Positions 42,218 through 53,500 of a stretch of DNA of 64,000 bases are shown in pieces (the first letter of the stretch is position 1; every line of letters starts with the position of its first letter). Under the pieces are notes generated by a model that worked only from the letters and a program-made list of their open reading frames with translations, did not search any database and was not told the DNA's origin. Both the position numbers and the translations under genes were made by a program. This DNA comes from Rhyzopertha dominica (taxonomy: Eukaryota; Arthropoda; Insecta; Coleoptera; Bostrichidae), in contig QCXZ01000003.1 in NCBI GenBank assembly GCA_025024175.1, positions 15,520,392 through 15,584,391 of the forward strand, given 5' to 3'.

Positions 42218-43064
42218 TGAAAAACATAGAAAAACTAATGCGGGAATAATCAAGAAAAACTTACATTATCGCCGCCTTCATCCGTGGGTCATAACAATGC
42301 GGTCACTCCGGTGGACAGACAAGGCGGTTTCACATACGCGCGGGAGATGCAAAAACAAAACATAAGTTACTCATCCGTTAAACTCAGATAGATACAGTTA
42401 AGACTCACAGAGGGGTTTTCACCCCAGGGCATCATCCTTATACTGTCCATGGCTTCATCCCTGAGATTACATCATTAGTCAATGGTGGTTATGAATACCT
42501 TGTTAGTTTTCTCTCTTCAACAACTAGCTAGTGTCAACCTGAAATAGTAGAGGCTTCCCCGAACGCTCACCCTAAGGCCTATAGGGTCGCATTCCAATAG
42601 CCCGGATCGGGGGCACCTAATAAGGCTACCCTCTCCACCAGAACTATGTCATTCGAGATATCCTGCATTACCCCCCGGAATGCAAGTCCTCCACTCGAAG
42701 GAACCACAGCTGTTAACCGGGCACTCTGCTCTAGGGGTTTCAAACTGCCTGAGGCACATCATGGCCAAAGACCTTACTCTCTCTGCCTGAGGCACAACAT
42801 GGCCAAAGACCTCGCTCTCACTGAGCCAAAATCAAGAATATTTCTCTCTGTCAAAAATGACACATCCATACTCATTGCCTACTTTTGCATCTCCTCGCGA
42901 CGCTGATATTTCTCTCCAAAACAATTAATCGCACGCATACGCATTCGCTTCGATATTAGTATTTATCTTATTAACAGCGATTCTAAACATAGCAAGAAAT
43001 TAATAAACGCACAAAACACCTTTTATTTTAATAATAACGCAGATACAAAAATTGACATTTAACA
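42218..43064. repeat. Right LTR (847 bp)
   Basis: Same sequence as the left LTR, in direct orientation, followed by the target duplication gtaa. Confidence 0.92.
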
Positions 43065-44396
43065 GTAAATATTAATAATACTTGCTCACACTTTATCTAC
43101 AACCTGCTTATTTTTTCATACCTGTATTATACAGACTGCTGCAGATACCACTCAAATATTCAAAACTTAAAACTGGGGCCTTGTCTTATATTTTGCCAAA
43201 CTGCCCAAACTACTTAACAAAAGTGAAGAAAGATGCGAACTAATACAAAGTACGACTATGTTCCAAAAAAGAGCAAAATATTCAGAAAGAACTCTGTGAC
43301 AATAGCTTGGCAAATAGCAGTTTGTATTGTTTCCTTATCTGTCCATAATATAATATATTAAGACTATAATTATTGTGTTGATGCTTCTCCAGATTCTGAG
43401 AAAAATTCCATACTGTATTGCTCATTTTTGTTAATTAAATATCTTGAGAATTGCTGGTGGTTTATTTTTTATTTAATTGATACATTTCTGTTCTTTGTGA
43501 ACCATTGTTCTTAATATTCCGTTTTTTCTCGGAAGAAGCCTACTTATGCAGGTTCTTTAGATGTGTATTGTTCTTTTCTTGATATTGATAGTTCTTGTGA
43601 TTTCTTTACTTTTATTATTAACTTTTGAAGTTCTTGTGATTTCTTTACTTTTATTATTAACTTTTGACTAAAGAACACATGAGTATTATTTTTATTTATA
43701 TCTTCCCAGAAGTTTTATAACAAACTTACCGTACTAATAAAAATTACCTTTTAGCTTTGAATAAGAGAAACCAGGAAAAAGATATCATGATGCCTACACT
43801 CGTTTTTCAATTCCTTACCATTTAGCATGCATCCTGCAACAAAAATGGTCTAACCTGAACATTTACAATATGAGCTTAAATAAAAAAATTAAAAATATGA
43901 GCACCGCCTCAAACAATAGAGGGCCCAGCTCTGGTTATCAATAGGATGATGGGGTATCTAAAACAAAGTCGTTATGGAAAACTTAAACTAATTTATTAGT
44001 GTAATATTNTATAATACATGACCACTTTGTAGGCGCACCAATAAAAATCAATCCAATACAAAATAGTTTACAATATCCAGACTAACTGTAAACATTTATA
44101 CATTTCTGGGGAACAGATACCCAGTCAACCACAAACCAATTTCGCGCAACACTATAGACAATAATAATTGCAATATGAAATAATTTATAGTAATAAAACC
44201 TATAACAAAAATTAATTACACAACTGTATATACATACATATTAAACTGATGGAATAAATTCCACAAAATTTTGAGATGACATGAAAATAGGAGTCTTACT
44301 TTAGCATCTGTAATATTAAAAAATAAGTGCGTTGCATAATGAGTACGCAGCTTACATAAAAACCTGTTTTTATAAATGTTCCTATTAATTTTATTG
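43065..44396. other. Downstream of Sec24, no gene recognised
   Basis: Contains a 39-bp sequence repeated twice in tandem (43591-43668, gttcttgtgatttctttact onward). Otherwise AT-rich. An AATAAA on the minus strand (44390-44395) lies just after the Sec24 stop codon. Confidence 0.5.
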
Positions 44397-44537
44397 CTAG
44401 CTAAGCAGATTTCGAATTTCCTTGTGCATGTGACATAAGAAATCCACATAACTGGGGCTTCCGTCCACTCCTCGGTCCTCCACTAAGAAATGTTTGAATA
44501 CGGGCTCCAACTTTTCCCTCTGTCTTACCAATGTCAG
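44397..44537 (-). CDS. Sec24CD: Sec24C/D last exon
   Basis: Acceptor tttcacag. Encodes [40 protein letters not shown] and IRNLLS, then TAG at 44397-44399. Confidence 0.95.
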   Translation of the reverse strand: MTLVRQREKLEPVFKHFLVEDRGVDGSPSYVDFLCHMHKEIRNLLS

Positions 44538-47500
44538 CTGTGAAACAATTAGGATTAGTTAATATATCAATGACAAGCAAGTAAATCAGTTACAAACAAT
44601 CTTCAGAAAATAGTTTTTTTGGGGAATTCTGATTCCGTGGGGTATATTTTTGTAAGACTAAGCATAAGTTTTCCACTCTTTTCAACAAGGAAGGGTAGAA
44701 AAAGCTATTCGACACAGGGCCAGAATACTGAAAAGGGAAGAAAAGCATATACCGGGAATGAAACAAAGATAGTTTGATGAAGAATTTGCTGCAATGGAAA
44801 TCATCAGGATTAGAAAAGCTATCTGACCCCTTCGAGGACAGATAAAAGAATAGCATTTAAGCACATATGCAGAGAAAGAAAAATATGATTTTTAGATGCA
44901 GAAGTGGAAAAGATGGAACAATTTTTCAAAGACAATGAAACAAAATTAAACCGAAATATTTAGCCGAGTGAGGAAGAGAGGAGAAAGATCATATCTAATT
45001 TGAAAAATAACAAAAAAGAAGCATAGAAGCTGAGTTCGTAAAACTGGAAGGAGAAAAACTGCAGAGCAAAGTTATCACAAAAATTCTGAGCAGATGGGAA
45101 GAGGCAGTTATATACCCTTGACTGAAAGGACATTTTAATAAGTGTCAGAATTATAGAGGTATTGCTTTGTTGGATACGGTCTACAAAATTTTTCCTATAT
45201 TAATTAAGGAAAGGCTGCAAGAGTATATAGATGAAAAGTGGGTGATTATCAAGAGGGTTTTAGAAAAGACAAATCGGTAGTAGATCAAATACACTTAATA
45301 TGTTGCACCAAGGAGGTTTTTATGGAAAATCGTACCAAAATAGACAAAGTGTTTATAGTCTTTAAAAAAGAGTATGATATGATAGAACGGGGAAAATTGT
45401 AATATATTTTAAAGACATTTAAAACCACTTGCACTAATTGGAAAGATTACGACAACATTAAGTAGCATGAGGCACACTATACACAATATTGTTTAATTTG
45501 GTGATTTAGTATATATTAAGAGACAAATAAAACTATTTTTACAGTGTACAAGTTTGCACATGTACAGATGATGTAATAATAATATCAAAATCAGTCAATG
45601 AACTTTTGAAAGCCATAAGAAAACTACAAACAGCAGGGATAGTAGTAGGTCTAGAAGTGAAGAGCAAGAACAGGTGGAAAAAGAGGGAGAAAAGACAAAC
45701 TACTGTTGGAAACAGATGGTGAATTGGAAAAAAATGAAAATAGTGTGTTAAAAAATTCAGATACCTAAGTTTAATTATTATCGAAGAAGGGGGAAGTGGA
45801 GATGATATAAGATAAAGCTTAAAACAAGGAACAATGTGTGCAGGATCACCACTAAAAGTTATAAGTCCAAGATATTATCCAGGAAAACAAAATTAAGATT
45901 TTATAAGATTGTGATTCAATCATCCATGTTGTCTGCAAGTGAAATTTAGGAAATAACGGAGTGCATGAGAACAAAATTGGAAGTGCGGGAAAGTAAAATG
46001 CTCCGAAGAATTTTTGGTAGAGGGAGCACGGGCAAGAACTAATGAAGAAATATATAAATTATATCTGCAATAACCGTGGTGATCAAAGCTTACAGACTGA
46101 GATGGCTTGGTCATCTTTTGAGAATGAAAGATGGGAGTACAGTGAAAGATGTAATAAACACATAGGCAGAGGTAGGTTAAGAGAGAATAAGTGGATGAAA
46201 TAGGTGGAAGAAGATTTCAGAGATGTGAAGGTTGGAAACTGTAGACCAGTTGTGCAAGAAAGTGGAAGGATATAGTCCAACAAGCTCTGGACCTTATAGG
46301 CCTGTAGTGCTATATACATGTATATATGGCAATTACCGGAGGGGTGGGGTGGATTAAAAAAAAAATTAATAAGTCATTCTCTCTCATGAGCGTGGAACAT
46401 TAAAAGGGAGGCCAACCTCTTCTAAAGAAATATTCACCAATTGTCAGGAGTGATAAAATGGGTGGTACCCTGTTTAATTACCCTAGAACTTCAGCTGTCT
46501 AGGCAAGAGGTTCAACCAACCAATTGCACAATTCAATCAAGTTTCGAACTCATGAAGGCGTCAAACAAACAGAAATTCCACAGCTATTGACTGCACAGTT
46601 CAAGACTCAAACTAAGTTAAGGGCTTGCATGTTTTACTAGTTCATGGCGTTCAAGGAAAGCAGTGACTTTAAAATTAAAATCATGATGCACAAGGATAAG
46701 CATTACACATGAAAACATTCGGGCCATTCAGAATTTTTTTGGAGGCTACTGACTTTTTGACTATTGTGGTAATTCCTTCAGATGTCAGAATAAGTTATGG
46801 TAGCTGTAAATTCATCATCACAAAGGACCTAGAGATCCATAGTGTGTGTTAGTTGGGTTCTCCGTCTTCTGACTACATAACAAAAGTTGGGACTTTTGCA
46901 AGTGTGCATCAAGTTCTCAACTTCGGTTGCAGAAGCCAAGTATGCTTTTTTGAAGTGGATCATTACCTTTTATGAAATTTGCATCCACCACTACACACAA
47001 AATATCAAACAAGCAAGCGTAAAATGATAAAGGAAGCACAAGATAGCCACAATGAAAACCACTTTTATTACTGCGAGATTTCGAGTAATATTAAAATCCA
47101 ATATTGCAACAGAAGATGTGCCGAAACAATTTGTGATACCACATACCGCAACTCAAACTTGCACAAAAGGGGATGTACAGAACGATGACCCATTCTACAG
47201 GCTTGAGTTTTTACCTTGCAATTTTCAATTTTTTGGGTGACTTACAGAAGAAGGGGTGAAAAAGTTTGTGTGCAATTGGTTGCTCATACAACTTCATTCT
47301 TTTTATGAAAATGTAATCAAAAATCTTCCAGTATGTTGGAAAATGGATTATGTCAAAATATGATAAAATTTATATTAACTTGTTAGATGCTTTTCATAAA
47401 AACTCAATTTAGTAGCTACTATGAACAGTTTTGGTTCGTAAACAGTTGCAATAAATTTTAAGTTATTTATGATATATTAAAAACCATCAAATTCACTTTA

Positions 47501-50500
47501 TGCCATTTTGAAGATTTAAAGCTTTTGTTCATCCTGTTGTTGTCATAGCAACTAGAAAAAAAATGTGCAAACAAAATTTATTAAGAAATAAACATAGATT
47601 ATAACAAGTTTATTTTAGACCAACATTGTATTGCAATTTTTTGGAAACAGAAACGATTTTTTGATATGTCATATTAATATACCATTGTATTAAATAATTT
47701 AGTTTACTCACCCTCATGCAACGATGCCTTTGTTTTCTGATTTCGTGAATAATATTGTGAACTGCTTCATTAACTGGATCATCTACCACAGGCAGCCTTG
47801 AACTCTCTATATTGACCTGAGCAGCTGAAGGTACACCGAATAATTGCTGAATAAACTCTCCATCANCTGCTAGACTTATCCAAAGGAACATATGGATTCC
47901 ATTTTCTGAAAAAATACATTCTAATAAAAAGGGAAAAATGAAATATGTTAACTGGGTTTACCTAAGATGTAAACTCCCATATCGTTCATTTTTTCTAGTG
48001 TGCAACGAATTGGTGATGGTATTGTAATAGGGTCCTCCTCAACGTTAATACCATGTATTGGTATAAGTCGTGGGTATAGATAGCCCACTGAAGTGGGCAC
48101 ATCCATTGACATTACGGCTTGCATTACAAATGATCTATCATCAACAGTCATGTCAGAGCCTGGTAAAATAGAAAAATAAAATTTAGCTGAAGTACAAATT
48201 AACAAACTGCTTAGAAGATATTAGCAAAAAAGCGTCACTTAAAGAAAACGGTTTTTCCTAAATATCTCCGAATATATTTAACATATTAAAAAAATTAAAA
48301 TACCACAGATAGAAAATAAAATTTCTCACCAAAAGTGTCAATTTTTTACCAAAATTTTGATATTTTCGAAATATTTTCAAAAAACTTATTTTGGACCCTA
48401 CTCGTACATTTTTTTAAATTTTTGGTATTATATAAATAAATCAAATTTCTGATCAGAAAGCACTCTTGTAACTTTTTGGTTAAGTTAATAATTTTTGAGT
48501 TATTTGGAAAAAACCAATTTTAAAATTTATATAATTTTGCTATCACGAGGACTGTTTGTCTTAGAAAGAATGTGTAGAGAAAAAAAATTCTCAAAACCTG
48601 ATTACTAATCGTATAGTATAAGAAATAAAAACGTAAATGTCATTTTGACAATTGGATGTGGAAGTATTGATTCAATTTGCAGCAGTTTTTAGGTTTGTCT
48701 GCATACATCTGCTTTGACTGATAGCTTAGATGAACTACAGGGTAAATTGAAAAGTTTAAAACAGCCACGTCAGCACAGAAAGCATAAAATGTACAGAATC
48801 TTTTGTGAATCATAAAACCTTCCTAGTTCGAGATTATTTTGAGACAGACCACTTTGTTCAAAAAAGGCATGTATGAAATATGCTTCTTTTGGGACAATAT
48901 ATGGCAGAACCTCCAACTTAGTATAAACAACCTCCAACTTAGTATAAACCACATGTCAACAAATACTGTTTTACATGTGTGCGAAGATATTCTCCTAGAA
49001 AATANCAACAATACTAATATAAGAAATATTATGGTTTAATTTTATAAATTATAAACGACACCTGCACATATCTATTTTCTGCAAATGCCAGAAATTATGA
49101 TAACAAGTGATTTATTATTCTATGATTTCCACACATAAAGGCTCCATATACCTATAAGACAATTTAGCTGAGTGTTAGAAGAAGTTGGGTCAGGAAGGGT
49201 TCTTGTAACAGTAGTAAACTTCTATGTAACTTGTAAATATCCTAAGACGCCTTCTATTTTTAAAGTTTACTTAAGCTGGAACGCTTGATTTCCAAATTAA
49301 TACTCTTCTTGTTCGATTTATGTGCATGCTAGCTTGTTTCAGAATGTGATCAATTTTGCGAACGTTAAAGGTGCTTTGGTGTTATGGTTTTGAAGATAAA
49401 TAGTCTGATATAAAAAATCACTCCTTATTCAGGATTTCTGAATTTAGCTTTGGGTTAATTTATGATACATATTTGACTGTGCTCTTGTCAAGATTGAAAT
49501 TTTGGTGCCGTTCGTTAGATTCAGTATTCAGATCTAGTTTTGTAAAAGTTAGGCAATCCATTGTTAAACAGAGTGTGTAAAAGTGTATATAAAAGAGTGT
49601 CAGATGGAGGTTTCGCTAATATTTTGCTCCCGTTTTAACGGCAAAACTCATAATTATTGCACTTGTTAGTTGCTATATGATTGGTTAACTAGAGACGTCT
49701 TTCAGACCAAATCTGATGTCACGTGAAGTTAAATACCTTTCATTTCAAATTCCTCCGCTAAATTAGAACTATTCTTCTTAAAGCAGTACCAACGAACCCA
49801 TTTGAGTATATTTCATCTTGTACTAAATTGTGTACTGTTACAAAAAATTAAAAGTACTAGTAGAGACAAAATTTGAGAATTACACCAGATAACAAGAAAT
49901 ATCCATTAAAAATCTTTCATTAATATCCCTAGTGCATAAATTTTTTCGGAAAAATTCGTATAAGCGAGTTTCTATAGTAAGATGCATTTTAAGAGTTTCT
50001 ATGGTATTTGTTTAACAATTAAATAGCATGAGTGTTAGTTGTTCTAAAAATCCGAGTTGAAGACAAGGATTATTCAACTAGCGCAAATGCTATTTGTTAA
50101 ACAAAAGGTTTAGAAACGAGTTTTTTCGAATTTCTCCATAAAAAAAATTAGTTGCCCAAGGGATATTTGTTAAGATTATTTCCAGAGTTACATAAAAATA
50201 ACAAACAAACCTTGTCAAACTCGTCAAACCTGGATGATATTTATCTGATTTTTTTTCCGGCCAAACTGCTGACAACTAATGTCAAAATAATTTCCCACTT
50301 AAAAATTAAATATAACCAATGAATTCTTGTCACTCATTGGTCAAAATTGACACGAAGCATATAATCATGCTAATTTCAATATACCAGCAATTACTTAAAC
50401 AATCATGCAATTTGTCTTACCTCCAGACATGGCATCGCTTCTCATCAAACAATTAATATATAAAGGCAGCAGCTTCATGCATTCAGGCAAAATAAGCTGA

Positions 50501-53500
50501 CCGGCACTGCTTGGATTTGCACAATTCTTTCTGTAGTTGGCCAGTATCTGTGCAGTTCTGTTAGCGAGTCCATCTTTCACAGCTTTCGGACTGTGCTCCA
50601 ACAACCTGAATACCGACTGCTTGGTGAAAAAGTTCATCAGTGTGTCTAGCTCACAGCTACGGAACAGTTCCGTCATTTGCGAGCAGGTCTTCAGCGAAAG
50701 ATTCATGATACGCAATCTTCTCTGGCCTGAGCACGAGGTGTACAACAGGGCTATTTGTAGATAAACGCCTTCCTCTTCAGACAGCTTGTCATCATGTTTA
50801 ATTTCAACTACAATTGCTTTATCACAATCTGAAAGAAAAATCATTAATAAAAAATATTTCGAATTTAAGTAGTATTTACATATTATTTGTCACTGGATAT
50901 TAAGAGATAAAACTCTTAGTTTAAATAGTTGGAATAGTATTTTGACTGTGTATGTCATGTTTTAAAATTACTATATGTGTAATTTATAATTTCGACACCA
51001 AAGAAGTTAAACTGATTTTTTGCGATAGTTACCTATACTGTAGAATTAACAACAATCCCTTTGTTACTGCCTCCAAACTTGCACTGTATTAATAAGCCCT
51101 GAAGAAGCAATTAAACTAATTCTGAAAGCTCGGCTTTCTACAAAGAGCATATTGTTGCTTCCATTTACTTAGACTGTAATGCCCATAACTTAATTCTACG
51201 ATCGAATAAAAAATGTTTCACATATTTTAATACATGGCAAACATTCAGTCCAAAAAACTGAGGCTTTATTTCCCATGAAATTGCAATAGAAACTTTGAAT
51301 GCCTTAAATAAAATTTTGACTCGTTTTTCAGATTTTTGCTGTCAACACAGAAAGGAAACATATTTAAATTCATCATTGCTGCAATTTTATAATTATATTA
51401 TTATTATATTTATATATTATATTAATTATTATAATTATTAATTGTTTCATGACTGACATTGAAATAAAAATATCTGATTACCATTTTCAGTTATTTACTT
51501 GTAACTACTGCCAATTTTGCAATATAATTAATACAACGGGTGCAACAATGGACCTCCTTGAATACATATACAGTGAGATCGACAAAAATCGGTATGTGAT
51601 GGCAGTGTTCATTGATTTACAAAAAGCATTCGACATGGTGGACATAAAGCTATTGTTAAACAAACTGTGTAATGTGGACTTGAAATTAATTGTGATCTTG
51701 ATTCATACTTTTAGTGGCTGTGCTATAATAAATTAACAATTAATATATCCAAGACTGTAAACATGATCATAAAACAAAAAAATAAGAGCTGATACAAACA
51801 ATATATATTTAAATAAAATAAAATTAAAGGAGGTGTCAAATTATAAATATTTAGGTATAAAAATATCAAACAATCTAACATGGAAATTACACATAAAAAC
51901 ATAATGCTAAATATTGCACCTATGCTGGGAGCAATAAAAAGATGTACTAATGTAATAAATAAAACAGCAAGACTGACATTATACAATTGCTTCGTTACGC
52001 CTTATTTAAGGTATCTCATAACATGTTGAGAAAATGCACCTCATTATATGATAGAAAAACTTCAGCGCTTTCAAAGTAAAGCTAGTAAAAGTAAAAACTG
52101 TTTTTAATCTTCAGCTCAATTATACATTCAAACACAAATTTGAAAAAGTAAAATTCGCATATGCAATAAAATCGAACACAATAAAAACAAACATAAATTT
52201 GATATATACTAAGTCCACAACTATGACGTTAGATCACAAGAAAATATAATAAATGTAAATAAATATGAAAAATTCTGCCATAGCCTTAAGTTAGTTTAAA
52301 TGAAATGTAAACAATAGTTTATGTTATAATCATAATTATGTATTAAGTAATACTTAGAATTTTACTGTTATTTTGCAATGTAAATTACTGTTTAGACCTT
52401 AGCACCAGTGCCACTTAGCACTGTTTAGAGGTCAGCAATAAAATTTGTAAAAATATTAATATATATTTTAACGGGTCAAATGTTGGTCATATCCTGATCC
52501 ATAAATAACTACTTTAACTTTGCATATGCAATAATCATTGACAAAACTATTATATTACATACCTATGGATGCTAGCTCAACATCAGTTGTATTGGACATG
52601 AAACAATGCCCATAGAAATCAGTAGGACGAATTCCTGTTGAAGTTCGCACCCTCATAACACCATCAAATGCAATTGGCCTACTAATATCTGTGATGATAT
52701 CACTAATCAGCCTATCACCATCCGTGTCAGCCTAGAAGAGAAAAACTGTCAAAATTGGAAGAAATTTTACTGCCACTGTGCCAACAACAATCAACAACAC
52801 ATCTATTGACCTTCACATTGTAAAAATTTGAATCAGTACAGAACACATTAATTCTGAGAACAATTTGCAATATGATACATTGGTTTCATGACCACTGACA
52901 TTCTGCAATAGTTTTGATTACAGTACAGTTTCTTCACTCAACTAGTTTAAATATTTATTATTCCAACTCTCGTGATATAATGCATTAAAACACTTACCTG
53001 GAAATAGGTGTACTTGAAAATTTCACCACCACTTAGCCTTGACACTTGTCCAATAGTAGCAATATCTATGTAGGCATTATTAAAGATAAACAGGTCTACC
53101 GAACAACCCACTTGCACACATTCTTGTCCCAATTGACTATAGGCTTGAGTTTGTGGTGTCAGAATGGTACGTTCCTTGTCTGTTCCCAACAATTTACGAT
53201 CATCCCTATTCTTGAGCTTACCAGGTGCTTCGGCAACAGGTAAGGTTGAATGAAATACTAGAAGCTTTCCAGCACATTCAGATGCCTAGAAATTAAATAT
53301 ATTTTGTTAGATAATGTGAAATGGCAAGGTATAAGTAATGAAGATATTACCCTTGTGTATACATATTATAGTGTGCTCACCTACATTGCGAAATAACGGA
53401 CAGATTTTGGGGGCGAAATGCGAGTGTTTCTGGGGGCAGACGTTTGATGGTGCTGTAACGAATTTGTAAAATAAAAGTAATTGACGTTACCGACATTTTG

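Larger units (their letters stand above)
36475..43064. mobile_element. Non-autonomous LTR retrotransposon with captured non-LTR sequence
   Basis: Two 847-bp direct repeats (36475-37321 and 42218-43064), identical as far as I can see, start tg and end ca. They are flanked by the 4-bp duplication gtaa (36471-36474 and 43065-43068). No Gag, protease, integrase or LTR-type RT is recognised in the 4.9-kb interior, so it must rely on another element's proteins. The interior carries a decayed jockey-like element (38250-40910, minus) and three 110-bp tandem repeats. The coding orientation, primer-binding site and polypurine tract could not be fixed. Confidence 0.88.

Noticed and set aside
47713..47720. 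Reading the exon ending at 47712 straight on into the intron
   Set aside because: The open frame continues for about 30 codons, but the gtgagt donor and the last exon at 44397-44537 restore the Sec24 C-terminus exactly.
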